Assembly: GCA_035771175.1 (NCBI GenBank)
Contig: CM069612.1
Location: forward strand, 29,274,150-29,338,149
Source: Paratinospora sagittata
Lineage: Eukaryota > Streptophyta > Magnoliopsida > Ranunculales > Menispermaceae
Length of the DNA stretch: 64,000 nucleotides
Reading direction: 5' to 3'
Shown here: positions 9,061 through 22,700 of the stretch, in pieces
How positions within the stretch are numbered: position 1 is the first letter of the stretch
Layout: the number at the start of each line of letters is the position of its first letter
Notes under the pieces: generated by a model
Databases searched by the model: none
What the model was told of the DNA's origin: nothing
The model's input: only the letters and a program-made list of their open reading frames with translations
Program-made: the position numbers and the translations under genes

Positions 9061-10381
9061 ACTATTTGAAATTTTTACTATTTGGGCAACGCCCGAACGT
9101 TCAGGCGCATGCCAGAACGTTCAGGCGGCATGCCAGAACGTTCAGACGCCTGCCAGAACGTTCAGGCGGCATGCCAGAACGTTCAGGCGCCATGCCAGAA
9201 CGTTCAGGCGCCATGCCAGAACGTTCAGGCGCCTGCCAGAACGTTCAGGCGCCTGCCAGAACGTTCAGGCGCACAAAATCTCTATATAAGAAACCTCCTC
9301 ATTTCTCATTTCTCACACCAAATCACCTTCTCTTGTGATTTTTCTTCTCCTTTCTACGCATTCTAAGTTTTTAGTCTTTGAGACTCCCGGTGCGGTGCAA
9401 CAAAGTTCTGTCCGGAGGAAAGCGCCAGATCTGAAAGCGGTGCAACGAAGTTCTGTCCGGAGAAAAGCACCAGATCTGAAGGTGGGGAACGAAACATAGG
9501 TTTGCGTGTTTCATAACTTTTATTAAAGTTTACATTCAATTATTATTATGTCTACTATTCATTTACACTGCATTATGTCAATAATGTTTATGACCTGAAT
9601 GTCCTAACTTTGCACGTCGTGATACCGACCCTGATAAGGATCACTAGACGTTGACAAAGTCAGTATAAATGTCAAGAAAAGACCAGACTAGTAGACTAAA
9701 CTAGTTCATGCATTGGCATCATACATATCACCACCTAGGGACGTATATGGTTTATGACTCATAGAATAGTTAGAAGCATTGCTCACTATTCATATTATTT
9801 CTCTGGAGAGGGACGTACATGAGAACTCGGCTACGCCGGGGAGGGACATCAGTACGTGAATCCAGAGCATCGTTCCTGAGGAGGGACGTACAGTGAGAAC
9901 CTGGCTTCGCCCGGGGAAGGACACCAGTACGTGAACTCAGGCGATGTACGCTCATCAAACCATTAGTACGTGACGGTGTCATGCATACATACATATTGAT
10001 TGATTATGATGCTTACATGTGTATTTAAGATATTTGATATTGAAGTATGCTTTATTAATTGTTATACTCATGCACTATTTACCCACTGAGCGCGTTAAGC
10101 TCACTCCAATATTATCAAATCTTTCACAGGAAATTAGGGTGGACTGGGTGCAGGTTATGGGGCCCATATTTTGTACCCTTTGTATGAATCATTGGGGATT
10201 TTGGGAGTATGTTCCCTTGACCATTTTATGTACAAAAGTATTCTGAATTATATGAAATCAGATTTGTACTGTGTACCATATTTCCGCTGCGCACTCTGTT
10301 ATTACCATTATGATTGTTCCAAATGCGCGCCCCGTCCGAGAGTGTACCGCCGGTTTAGGCGCGTCCGGGCGGGGTGTGACA
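9003..10381 (+). repeat. 3' LTR of the chromovirus (1379 bp)
   Basis: It matches 154-1599 with an offset of 8782 bases at its 3' part. It carries 36 A residues in the A-tract, nine copies of the GAACGTTC unit (first core at 9095, last at 9259) and the TATA box at 9283-9290. One substitution from the 5' LTR was found, at 10167. Confidence 0.97.
9091..9272 (+). repeat. 9-copy GAACGTTC tandem array in the 3' LTR
   Basis: The 20/21-bp unit is the same as in the 5' LTR but with nine rather than 13 copies. The variant order is a subset of the 5' order, so the difference is a block of units gained or lost. Confidence 0.9.
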
Positions 10382-10386
10382 CTTTA

Positions 10387-12705
10387 ACATTGCAACATAG
10401 GTGCAATTAGTCATTTGGTCATAATGAACTTCGGGTCCGTACGATTGTAATATTGCAACTTCAGGTGTAATTAATTGTGATGAACCTTTAAATAAAATGT
10501 TATGAATTTTTGTTATGAGATGTCCATAAACTTCAGGTTATGTCTTTTTGTCCATAGTTCAAAATGTTAAATCTTTAAAAGTAATTAAATAATTAAAATA
10601 ACCAATTAATCATAAATAATTATTCAACAGTAAAAGAAAATGTAAAAGAAAAAGTTAGTATAATAATGCATCATAATAAATAAATAAAAGTTAGTATTAG
10701 TGTTAATAATAGTATAATAATGCATCACAATAAAATAAAATGTTAATGTCAACATTAATGTTAGTAATGCATCATAATAAAATAAAATGTTAGTGTTAAT
10801 GCATTATATTAGCTTCAGGTTAATTTATAAATTCACAAATATATGGGTCTCGTAGACAAAAATCATGTGATTTCACATAAATTATATGTTACGTTAGATG
10901 TTAAATAAATAAATGAAATTACAGCTCTTGGTTAGAAAATTATTTCTTAATATATAGCTTCAAGTTATAAATTCTTCTATATAATTTTAGGTTACGTAAA
11001 CAAAATATCAATATAGCTTCATGTTATATGAATTTCTCTACATAGGTTCAGGCTATGGAATTAAAATCAAAATAAAAATTGTAGTATAACTGAAAATACA
11101 TTAAATAAATGAACATGATAAAAATTCATGAAATTTTACCTCAATATACATTTTTATGATTGAACTTCTTAATTGAGCAGAACCTTCATGCTGATAACGT
11201 GTTGTAAACTGAATCAAATTAATCAAAGAATGTTCAAAGAAAAATGTTAAATTTCATTCTCCATTTTCTATCATTTTACCAACTCATTTCTTCATCTTTT
11301 CTCCGTTCCTCTTTCTCTTCTCATTTTCTTTACACCATTTTGTATAACTTCTCTTCACGATCTCATTCATATTTATAGAAAAAGATTTACATCAAAAGAT
11401 CACCAACTCACATGATGGGTAACTATGCTCTCACATGGAAGGGTAACTATGCTCCCACATGATTAATGTTGGATACGTATACATACGTATTTATACAACT
11501 TAAATATATATACTATATAGATACATATACCACTTGGATATCATACTACTTGAGATATGTGTATAGTACATATTCAACATATTTACAACAAAACTAATAT
11601 ATGTAGTACTCTCACACTTACAATGACTAAATAAAGAAGAATGTCAGTTGGAATGAATAGATCAATTAATGACTAATAGTTGGGAGTATAAGAGTATTTA
11701 TACTTGTTGAAAGAGTGCAATACAAAAAGACACATTTGAAAAGAGATACTTTCCTATAGACATGTCTATACATAATAAGAGACACGTCCATTTAAATGAA
11801 TAGGTGTCATATGAATGGACATATCCATTGAAATGTATAGGTACATCTATTCCATACACCTTTTCATCTTTCCTGAATAGGTACAATTTATACCCCATTT
11901 TCTTTTCCATTTACTTGAAAATGAAACTTTAAAACCCATTTTTCCAACAGGCTTGACTTGCAAAAAGTGCATGGACATATAAGATATAATCCTTATAGTC
12001 TACACCCTTTTTAGGAGGAAAAAGGTTTGATTTAGGTTTGGGGGTTTGCAACTAAAAGGTTCAAGCAAATTTTCCAATGTAACATGATAACATTTGAAAT
12101 TAAGAAAATGAACTCACCAAATAAGAACTCTTGACTACTAATTGGCTTTAGGTTTTAGCAGACATAGTACAGCCCCCCTGAAAAGTGCTGGCGCACTTTT
12201 GCATTTGTGTGACAAGTTGGTGATGAAGCATTTATTTTTTGAGATGAAGATATATATATATATAATAAGGATTAAGATTGATGAGATTTTGGCTACAAAT
12301 AAAAAAATAAAAAATAAAAAAGATTGATGAGATGTAAATTGTTATATAGGTGAAAAAAATAGTGTTAATATGAAAACAAAGAAATCTACCATTGTACCTA
12401 GAAGTTTTTTTTACTAAAAGATGAAATTGTCACATAACCTATCGGCAAAAATGACTAAACAAAAGTGTTCAACTCAGCTGATGGGAACTATTACTACATT
12501 TTCCATCAAAGTAGTTACAAAATAGAGACCCGTTAGATGAAGAGGAGTGATGAAACCCTTTACTAATTTCTCTGTTACTAGGACAGTAGTGTAGCAAATG
12601 CAGAGGAAAACACAAATGAAACCAATGAATTTAACAAAAAGTATATTGATTCCCATGATTATTAGTTTTACAATAAAAAGATTATATTGCAAGGTAATTC
12701 ATTCT
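10387..12705. other. Intergenic AT-rich DNA without a recognisable gene
   Basis: From 10400 to 11060 short motifs of the type AGCTTCAGGTTA recur, suggesting a decayed repeat. Around 11405-11465 GGGTAACTATGCTC occurs twice. At 12181-12200 there is a perfect small hairpin, AAAAGTGC-TGGC-GCACTTTT. The last few hundred bases probably include the 3' untranslated region of the SURP gene on the minus strand. Open frames here (for example 11698-11910, 12474-12692) look random. Confidence 0.5.
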
Positions 12706-15700
12706 TTATAGGGTAGCCAACAACATGGCCCGGACTTTAGCTCTCAGATCACTAGGAACCTCTGTAGTAGTATCAGAAGGTTGAGTATCTATTGAGGGCA
12801 TTGATGATCCGTCCCATCGATCATTTAACAAATCCGCAGAAGTGCCTCTACTACCACCGTTACCTACTCTGGCAGTACCCAGAAGATCTGAACTTTTTCC
12901 GCTATGCTCAGCCACAGAATTGATTTTCCTCTCTGAATGTGATCTATGCTTATCAGAGCGCCGTCTTCGTTCATCCTGCTCATCGTCAGAAGAACTCTGG
13001 TGCTTCTTCCTATGCCTAGATTCCCTGTCCTTAGAGGATGAATGCCTTTTTCTATGCCTGTACTTATCACTGCTGTGGTGCGACAAAGAATGATCAGAGC
13101 GATTCTTCTTCCCGGAGTGTTTCCGATCCATTTCTTCTTCATCATCATCTTCATCATCTTCTTCAACCTTTCTTGATCTTAAATGGCGCTTCTTCCTCGA
13201 TTTATGTTCCTTGAAATAGTCATCAGAGTTCTTTTCAGGCTTCTCCATTTTATTTGAAGCATCAACATCAATGGGCACCGAACTACCTTCTCTTTCTCTA
13301 GTGACAGGATCCACAGCCTCGACACCTGAAAAATTTGAGGCATCTGGAGCCTGGAAGTCCTGTTTCTCAATCTTAGAACCAGAACCCACTGGATCAGATA
13401 AGACAGAATCAGGTGGTTCTGCAGATAAACGTGGAAATGGCTCATTCAAGCGGGGTGCTGCACCACTCTTTATCATCGCTGCAAACATTTTTGCTCTCTT
13501 CAATCTTTCTGCCTTCTGCTTCTGCTCTCTTGTTAAGCCTGCCTCCGAGGAGTCGGCTTCACTGGCAGCTGCAAGAGCTGCTGTCTTAGCAATTTCCTTC
13601 GCAACAAGCACATCACTGGCTCCGTCACGGCCACCAGATCTAGACGACTCAACGGGTGTAGACACAGTGGACTTGGAGAATGGGAAGGAATGGCTACCTA
13701 AGCTTGAGGTTGGTCCACCATCACCGACAAGGCCCCGACCAGTATCTGCCAATGACGACTGGCGTAGAATATCTAGATTTGGATTCCTTAGACCCCTTGT
13801 TGCTGCCTGAAGAATTGCTGCAGCTGCATCCACACTCACTCCAAATTGTTGTTGAGCTGGTTTTGGGGCCGGATCCTGTGGATCCTTCTTTGGTGCACTA
13901 ATTACCATCTTAAATTTCTCTCTCTTCTCAGTGTCGTGTGGAAAATCATAACTGCCAGATACTTTTGATAGAGCGCTATCAGGGTCTTTGGTCAGGGAAG
14001 ATTTCTTACCACTCACTTGCCCAATTGAATCATGCTTCTGATTAGCAAAACTCTTCCCAGCTTGCTTGGACTGCAGAGGAGAGGAAGCAAATTTGTATCA
14101 GCAATAAAGAGGAAAATAACCAACCAGTCCCCTAACCTGCCATTCGCTGTTTGTAACGCCAAAAGAACACGAAACCAGAAAGTAAATGCTCTGAATGATT
14201 ACATGCCATGCACAGTTAAAACAAGAATCAGGAAGTAGAAAGAAGAAACATAAGAATATCCTGATATGCTACTAAAGAGTAAAGTTTAAGCCACTGCATC
14301 ACGGGCCTTTAAATGGAAGGATTCAATTTCAAATGGGGTTTGAGGGTAGCATTCAAATCATAATTCAATCAAATATCAAATGTACATTGAATATTGAATT
14401 CCAAGCATGAACGATCCATGATGATGTCAGATAACTATAACAATAACAAGAATAAGAATTATGGTGATACAAGCTTGAATTAAATTTTCAGGAGTAGAAG
14501 CTTCAGCACATAATCTAAAACACTAAAATCAGTACACAAATGACATATAACAAGAAATCATTAGAACTAATCAGTACCTTGGGCCCATCATAATCTCAGA
14601 ATGATATAGACAATAAAACACTAAGAAATTTTAGGCATACACGGAGAGTGTCATCTGGAGAATGTGAAGAAACCAACCTCTTGAGAATTTTGGAGAACTT
14701 TAAGATAATAAGGGTGATATTGGTTGGATGGTAGAAGGAATGGAAATCTCCCATTTGCGCTATCTTGCTCGATAAGAACTGCTTCAAATTCTTTTCCATT
14801 TTTCAGAATGAACTCAACTATTTTTTCCATCATTCTCTTCAAATCTGATGGAGGCTCCAAAATAAGAGGTTCAACTTTGGGTGCACTTGAGAGGGTAGAA
14901 ACCTGCGCCTTATCCACAGAGACAGGAATTAAGCCCAATGTCTCCACTTTTCTTTTTTTGCCACTAACAGTACTAGAAGAAACCGTATTCACAGAGTGAG
15001 TTTTCTTAGTTAAGAGGGATTTCTCTTTAGGAGCTCGAGAAGGTATTTGCTTTGGAGCTGCTTCATCTTTTCCGGTTGAATACCCAGAAGATGCTGCTTC
15101 ATGATCAGGAGTAACATTAGCCGTGCTGGAGGAGTCACCAGGCTCATTTTCCTTAGATTCTGAAGCAACCTGGACTTCACCATCTTCATCCTCTCCAGAA
15201 CCATATACAGATCCAAGCAAGGATAATGCCCCACCTGCAACATCCCCTTTCTCATTCTGCTCTCGAATAGCTTTCTCATCTTTATCTTGAGAATTAGTGT
15301 CAGCATCAGAGCTCCAAACTTGTGGGTGATCAACAAGAAACCTAAAGTATGCATGAAGATGATGGTCGGGCATTAAAAACCCAAATGTTGGATTGTCCCC
15401 CTGTTTCACTCTTAAGACGATTTCTGATTGTCCTCCGTGTTTGCAGACAAATAAAGCAGTCCTTGCCATAATCTGATGCAGCTTCTCAGTAGGAGGCTGA
15501 AACAAAAGAAAATAAAAATTCATCTCAGTCATGGTTGAACTGCATATATCAACAACAATTTTAATCATACTGAAAGGTTCCAAGATTGACAAAGAAATCT
15601 CACACATACTCTGACAACCAAAAAAGATCAAGAAATAAAATCAACTAGAATATGTTTCACCCCATTTGCACTATACTGGTGGCTGAGATGATATTCTCTC

Positions 15701-17646
15701 TTAAAGTAATGCAGTTCTAGCATCCTAATCCCACCTGCATGGTTCCTTGATCATGACACATCAAAAGGAAACAGGGTTCCCATGAATGGAAACCTTAGGT
15801 GAAAAGAACTCCATCCCTGCTCCGAGCATCTGAAACTTAGACACAGTAATCCTTAGAATAACATAAGCACCTCAGACAATTATTATTGTACCACATTGGA
15901 TAAGAACTAATAAACTAATAATAATAACATCAAGGGCATACACATAGATCTTCAGGAAAAGAGAAAAAAGGATAAAAGACAAAAAGCATTTACTTACAAG
16001 GCTCTGGAGTAGGCTTTCAGGCACCGGAAATGGTGGAAGAAAACCAGATACATCAGAACTCTTCTGTTCAATGGGATTATCAGAATTTCCATATGAGAAA
16101 CCAACAGCACGATATGCACACCCATCTGTTGGTTCAGCTCCATCTTTTACTGCATAAAGGAATATAAAAGAGATTTCAGTTAAGTTTTACATAGTATCAA
16201 CCATGAAAAATAGAAAAATAGCCCTAGAGCATCCACAGCAAAAGTACAACCAAAAAAATGGGAGGCAAAAAAGAACCTTACTTGTCCCTTTGGAAGAAGA
16301 AAATGTTGCAAACTAGACATCCTTCCTGCGACCTTGCAAATATATTGAATAAATGCTATCCTGATATAAATTAGAATCTAAATTTCTTACGGTCTGTATA
16401 ACCCCCAAAAGTCACGGTGGTCACCTAGACATCTTTACATGTACACAACCAAATAATCAGTCTATCAAATAACCAATTTGGATAGGCCTCAAAGTACAAA
16501 AATTTTAAGTTGAAATTACAGAATATTATATCAGATCACGACGTGAAACATTATACCGTGTAATAGAACTGCAAAACTCATACACCTTCAAAGAATAAAA
16601 GAGTAAATTTAAACTAAAACAGTATAAATTGTGCATCTTTTTTTTTTTTTTAAGAGTCCATTACAATGCACCCCAAACAGTTTCACTTGCATTCTCATTT
16701 CACATCCATTTTCAGAGAATACACTCATAATCTTAAAAATTATTTAACTCATTGGCTTAACAGGACACAGATCCTAAGCAAAAACTAAGTGCAATTTTTC
16801 CACTCCCAGGAGGGAAAAACTCTCCATATAATTCTAGCAAACAGCATAAATTAAGCTTTCTCCATAGCTTGAAAAGCCCAAATCATCCTCAACTCAACTA
16901 AGCCTTTTCACCATTGGGTTGGCTACATGAATTTGCTTCCTCTACTAAAAATAAAATAAAATTGATATATAAATTACAAGTAGTTAACTTATATCTTTCT
17001 TAATCATATCTATACACGTTATTTTAGGTCTTCTCTACCTTTATCCTTACCATGGATTGTTCATAGGTGGCTCCCTCAAACTAGGGTGTATTTGTCAATC
17101 CACCTTAATTAGTTTTCTCTCATTTTATCTTCAACTGGGCTACTTTTCTCTAATATGTTCATTTCAAATTCTACCTTTACCGTAATACCACACATCCACC
17201 TTGAAATCCACATATTTTTGTTATATTCACATGTTTCTACAAATATGACCAACAAATTTCACCAAAATGACACAAAATCAAACAAAAAATTCTTTTTAAA
17301 CAACAAAATCAGAAAAGAAAATAATCAAGAGATCTTCGTACTCGAACAACGACGTACCTAACCCGGATGATTGGTCACGATCGTCGTCATCGGACGGCGG
17401 CGGAGGCAGATCGAGGTATCGCTCTTGATCGAGCTGAGATTCTTCCAACGATGACGACGAAGACGGAGAAGAAGAGCGGCGGCGCCGCTTGATCGGCGGC
17501 GGAGGAGATTGAAGGAGATGACGAACGTCGTAGCGATCGATCAGAAGAGAGTTCCATTCAACGAGAGCGTCCTTCGTGTTGATGAACGCAGCGTTCGCGT
17601 CGTCGTCGAAGAGCAGCGCGTGTCGTCCCACAACCTCGAGATCCAT
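12706..17646 (-). CDS. SWAP/SURP-domain splicing regulator with DRY_EERY N-terminus
   Basis: Four coding exons join in frame: 17358-17646, 15998-16149, 14678-15496 and 12706-14070, totalling 874 codons plus stop. The N-terminus (VVGRHALLFDDDA, IDRYDVRHLL) is the DRY_EERY domain of Suppressor-of-White-Apricot proteins. SURP 1 lies at about residues 151-205 (EKLHQIMARTALFVCKHGG...) and SURP 2 at about 366-416 (MMEKIVEFILKNGKEFEAV...). Residues about 710-810 are rich in Arg, Ser and Lys, like an RS domain. The conserved C-terminus is VPSDLRAKVRAMLLATL. SURP modules bind SF1-type splicing factors and RNA, so the protein should act in nuclear pre-mRNA splicing. Architecture matches the Arabidopsis SWAP/surp protein family of similar length. 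All borders are GT-AG and the gene looks intact. Confidence 0.93.
16888..17150 (-). mobile_element. RTE-type LINE 3' end fragment in intron 1 of the SURP gene
   Basis: Read on the minus strand, a decayed coding tail (MREN... , ...RPKITC.DMIKKDI) is followed by GCAAATTCATGTAGCCAACCC and GGCTTAGTTGAGTTGAG. The same 3' sequence recurs at several other places in this window, and the reading frame matches the C-terminus of plant RTE LINE proteins. Confidence 0.7.
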
Positions 17647-19423
17647 TTCTCGCTTGCTTGAATCTTTGATTGTTAAAAACCCTAATATGTTTCAGTGATA
17701 GATCCGACAGATGATGAACAATTTATCTGAGTCTCACGTTTGTTTTAACGGAGTCTAGTGGTGGCGCTTTAACGCGACGTCGTTGGGTTTAACTCGGACT
17801 CCCTTAAAAAAGTGCTTATACATGTATTTGTTTATTAAAATTTTTATAGAAAAATTGATGAAAGCCAGATTTTTTTTTTTTTGGTTTCGGTGTCCCTCCT
17901 CGGGCCGACATTAATCTGCATTCGAACGCTACAAAGATATTGGGTGACTTTTTGTAAGTGAACGCAATTAAAATAGGCACGAATTTTTATTTTGAGACTT
18001 TCACCTTTCAACCATCTTTAACACATATCCAAGATTATTTAGTATAGACCCTCGACCACTGTGCTACATCATGTTGGATGATGAGAGCCAGTTTGACAAT
18101 ACATGTTAATGCAAGATTTGACCAACATCAAATAGCAATAAACTAAAAGGGACGTGCTGAGCTGGAACCTGCCAAGTTGTTTGTTCGTCTGTTGTATTCC
18201 TGTCTGATTTATAGTATCTGGTGATGCATATAAGGATCGACTGTACCAACGTGCCTTATTTGGACATCTACTATTATCTTTACAAAGTGAGCGACTTTTA
18301 ATAAAATCAATCAGACTAGTCCCCAGGTTGAGAGGTAATGTCACAATAGATCCGCTTAAATATCAAGTCTTCTGAAGTAGCAAGCTGTCTCTCATTCACT
18401 ATTTTAAGTTACTAAGGACAAGATTGAGTCTGACTAATTAAATCAATTACTGATTCAGCAGAGTAACGATATAATACATTGATTCTTTTATAAGGTACAC
18501 TCATAAATAGTAGTATGGTGTGAATAGTTGATATACGATGATTCACACTATTTTTCATGAATAGTACCATATACATGAATAATGTTATATATATGAATAG
18601 CTTCATACATGTGAACATGTGAACAACGTCGTATACGTGAATAATATTGTGTCTCGAAAAAGACTTTTCTGATGTGAAAGATCAGCCAAGGACACAACCA
18701 CAGAGCATACTAAGAATTTAAAAAATATTTCGACACCGCTTTTTGCGGGACGTATATAATATTACATTACTAAATGAAAAAATAAAAATAATAACTATAA
18801 AAAGTAAAGAGATAGAAGTTTTACGTGGTTCGATTCTGAGACCTACGTTTATGAGTAGAATGAAGAAACTTTACTATAGATTGTAGATTATAATTCTCTC
18901 TTTACTTTTAAGGAGAGAACAATGAGACTCTCTTTCTTGATCTAGAGAAACTTTTTAGTAGAGAACCCGAATATGATTTTGATCATTTAGATCTAAATGA
19001 ATTGAATTGAAATCTGAGCCCTATTTATAAAAAAAGATTATAAATAAAATATTATTATTTTAATATTTATTTATTTTTTATTTAAAAACCAGTTGAAAGT
19101 TATTTCCTTTTATTTTTTTTCTGTTGTCTCACGGTTGTAACACGTGTTTTTTTACGGTATAGATAAAGCATATTTATTTTTTATTTTTTAAGAAATATGA
19201 AATAAATTTAATTGTAGAAATAGTTTTCAAAAGCTGGAGTGATTTTTAATTAACAATATATTATACTTAATTAAATTTAAATAAGTTTTCTTATCCAACT
19301 ATTCTATAAGTATTATTGAAGTATTCCTTTGTGAGAATGGTTAAACTAGTTTAGTATGGCAAATCCAGTTTTTTTTTAATTTTATATAATTATATATTAT
19401 TGTATATTAAAGCTTACAATAAA
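17647..19423. other. Intergenic region with an 18-bp degenerate tandem repeat
   Basis: The first part should hold the promoter of the SURP gene (minus strand). At 18559-18656 five degenerate units of about 18 bp occur, GAATARYRYYRTATAYRT, one with an 8-bp insertion. At 18815-18960 ACGTGGTTCGATTC...CCTACGTTTATGAG resembles sequence often seen in plant LTRs, but no element can be bounded. No gene is seen. Confidence 0.5.
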
Positions 19424-19494
19424 GGTCCCATGGTCTAGCGGTTAGGACATTGGACTCTGAATCCAGTAACCCGAGTTCAAGTCTCGGTGGGACC
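19424..19494 (+). tRNA. tRNA-Gln (anticodon CUG)
   Basis: All cloverleaf parts are present. The 7-bp acceptor stem GGTCCCA/TGGGACC pairs perfectly. The D arm has GTC/GAC; the anticodon stem TTGGA/TCCAG encloses the loop CTCTGAA with anticodon CTG; the T arm CCGAG/CTCGG encloses TTCAAGT. There is no intron. Six T residues follow at once (19495-19500), the RNA polymerase III terminator. It reads CAG codons. It lies between the SURP and VPS35L genes. Confidence 0.97.
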
Positions 19495-19500
19495 TTTTTT
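19495..19500 (+). terminator. Pol III T-tract terminator of tRNA-Gln
   Basis: TTTTTT directly follows the discriminator end of the tRNA gene. Confidence 0.85.
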
Positions 19501-19702
19501 ATATTCATTTTTTTTTTTGGAAATATTGGCTCAATTTTTGTGTTCTTGTTAAGAGCAATTTGATTGATGGTATGGTTTCACTGAAACTTCCAATAGAAAC
19601 CACTCAACCCAACAAAGAAGAACATCTTTCAGGAATAAGATAATTTTACAGATCAATGGAGTTATTCCAGTAATGAAAATCTTCACATTTCTATCCATCA
19701 TT

Positions 19703-22700
19703 TCAGACAGAAATCACAGGTAAATTTCTGGGTATGTTTGGTGAGTGTTTGTTGAATAAGTCAACTGTTGATCTGAGATACTTGTCATTTGCATGGACAC
19801 ATGATTTTGCAATCTCAATCAGTTTGGAGCAGAGAAGTGATATTTCGTCACTTGCCTGCACAATGTAAAAAACAATGGAGGAGAATCAGAGCGCAATAAA
19901 ATTCTCCGAAGATAATGGATTTGATCTCAAAGGGAAGTCATCTCTTGTGCAGAGAAAACTTCACATTGAAGAAACCACAGCACCAGTTTTCTTAGTTGGA
20001 AGTTGAAACTAATTATATATATATATATAAAAGTAGTAAAATGAAGTTACCTTAAAAGACGATAAAATGCAGTTGCACGCTTCAAGAGCAATTTTCCCAC
20101 GAATGGCCTAGGGACAAGGATTATGAGTTAGTTAAATCCAAAACCAGTTTATGAGCATAATATCTATTAATAAGAATGCCATGTAGATGCTTACAAAATG
20201 TGTCTCTTGCTGAATGTTGTCTATTACATTCTCAAGGACAGAATGAGAAATGGATTTAAGCTCTTGGTAGTAAGTAGGATCTCCAAAAAATAATAGGTCA
20301 TTGCCCAGAACCTGAATAGATCACAAGGGACATGAAGTTCATAAAGAAGTTAATAACAGTAATAGGATCCAGTTCACTCTCCAACAGCGAATTAAATTAC
20401 AAGATGAGAGAGCAAATAAGAAATCCAGGTAATTTCTTTCCTATTTTAAGCACCAAAGACGCTAGCTCAGACAAAATGAAGAATGAATTAGGCTCCTATC
20501 CCATGTTTCTTATTGGGAACTGCAGGAAACATTGTCAAACACAACATTGATTCACAGGGAACTGATGCCAAAAACAAATATATTAGGACCCAAATCTTAT
20601 TGAGCTAAAACCATAAAAAATGAATCTGAAAATTGAAACTAAGAGCTCCAAATGGAAGAATCAGATTGAAACTTACTCAAGACAATTCCACCGTAATCGA
20701 ATTCGAATATTAATGAATCATACTAGAAATTAATTTTTTTACCCTTAAAGAGGGAAAAAAAATACAAATAATTTTGACCAAGACAATATTCTAATGGAGC
20801 ATCTTTTACCATCTTTGGATAGATAGTTCAGTAACAAACCAAGAGATATGTAAATTTGACTCAATCAAAAACAGATCATGAATGTTCAGAGCACAGTTCA
20901 AAGAAGATTTCTTTTTGAATACTACACAAATGAAAAAAAAAAATTTAGCCTCAAGTATCATTCAGCGTGAGAGAGTATTAAAAAATCATAGAGAAGGAAG
21001 AATGAAGCACAAGGAGCTTTTATTGGGAGGGGGTAGCCAATGATAAGGTGATTAGAGAAAAGCTATGGTGACTGGTGAGTTTTGGAAAAAAAAGGGTTCT
21101 AAACAAATATATTTACTTAATTAAAGATAAATTAGAGGGAATAGTAACTAGTATTGTGATAATGACTGGGAAACAGAGAAGCAAATTTTCTATTATGGTA
21201 GGTTTGTACAAAAGGTATTTTGTGCCCATATTTATTTATCCTAATCATAAACAACTCAATCTACAAGTACTTTGTGCCCCCTATTGAAGAAACAAGCTGA
21301 TGGTGCTGTCAAAATTTCATTTGACCCTCCTCAATCTACAACGGATAATCTTCCTGTACATCATTCTATAATGATACAGCCTGTTTCTACACATGAACCA
21401 GTCGAAGATCCTCCACTCCATTCATTTCAAGCTGATGGATCAGTCCTTTATCATTCACATGTTGATGGACATTTTATTTGGGATTGTGCTCCAGAAATGT
21501 GTCAACCTGGTTGTCCTTGTGCTGATGACAAGGAATATTATGATGATGATTGTCGCTTTGATAACGATTATATTCGACATCGAAAAAAGAAGAAAAAACA
21601 AGTTGTATCTTCTTGCAGATCTTATCACCGACATCATCCAGAACCTCCTGCTCCTCCAGCAGCTCCATTGATTTATCCATGCTTTCCAGTTGGATCCTAT
21701 GATCAAGAGTTTCCTCCTCTTACCCGATTTTCAGATCCTACCTATCAGACGACTGCTAAGCCATTTACGCAGCCCACAGAAATACGTGCTGATGGATCTC
21801 CAAAGCCGTTAACTCCTGCTGAGGAAGTTCTCAACTGGCAAACAAAAAATGCTATTGTTCAGAATAATTATCTTCAAAAGATTGATGATCAACTTCATAC
21901 TATTTCTTCTGCTACGACCAGTCTTATTCAGAATACTGATATTCAAGCTGCTATCAGTCAGAAATACTATACGGATATTCAAGCTAAAATACAGAATCTT
22001 GATGCTCTCCTCCGGTATTATTTGCAGCATAATATTTCTGGTCCCCATTTTGATCAAGCAGAAAGAGAAATTCGTCAACTGAAGGAACAACTGATTTATG
22101 TTACTGCAGATCTTCAAAAATTTCAGAAACCTCCTGTTTTACCAGAAGCCTATCCTATGTCAATATTTAGGTCTTCATTCCCTTCACCTACTTCCAGTTC
22201 TCAACCTTTGTTACCTCCACCAAGTGCCCGAACTGATCCACAATCTACCTTTATACAGACACTCATGCTAACTAGATCTCGTGATCAACCTTCTTCACCA
22301 CAACCTCCTAGCTTACCTAGTTTTTCAGCTCCTCCTCCGTTTCCGGCTCCACCCTTAATAACTACCACAATACCTTCTCCTCCAGTAGCCTCTCCGCCTC
22401 GTGCTCTTAGACCAGTTTTTGGTGATAAAGGAAAAGCCCCTCTTTTCTCTTCACCTTTTCTACCTATGACTACTTCACCACCTTTTACAGCCTCTGAACC
22501 AACTTCGTTAGCTCAACCTCCACCGAGTCATCCAATTTACCCTTATGAAGATCCACATGATACTTTTCCTGTTGATGATATAAATGATCACTTTGAGTCT
22601 ATTCATTTAGATTCTACTGATGAAGATAATCAGAGTTTTGAACAAACTTCTGATGATACGTCCTCTGAGTTTCATGCCTATTCTGATGGTTCTAATGATT

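Larger units (their letters stand above)
149..10386 (+). mobile_element. Ty3/gypsy chromovirus, Tekay/Del-like, with captured host sequence
   Basis: This is a structurally complete LTR retrotransposon. Both LTRs start TGTAATACCC and end GTGTGACA, and the element is flanked by a perfect 5-bp target duplication CTTTA at 149-153 and 10382-10386. A PBS matching initiator tRNA-Met follows the 5' LTR and a purine tract precedes the 3' LTR. The order RT, RNase H, integrase, then a C-terminal chromodomain-like segment (VKVLWDHHGVEEATWELE) fits plant chromoviruses; the Tekay/Del assignment is by remembered family pattern. By eye the LTRs differ by one substitution outside their tandem array (C at 1385, T at 10167), so the insertion is very young. 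Between PBS and gag lies about 4 kb of foreign DNA. Gag core, protease and the start of RT are deleted, so the copy cannot be autonomous. Confidence 0.95.

Noticed and set aside
12864..13166. 100-codon minus-strand frame
   Set aside because: It is an alternative frame of the SURP gene last exon.
13271..13810. 179-codon plus-strand frame
   Set aside because: It is the shadow of the SURP gene last exon on the minus strand.
18815..18960. A complete LTR element here
   Set aside because: Only a short LTR-like motif is visible; no paired ends, PBS or target duplication were found.
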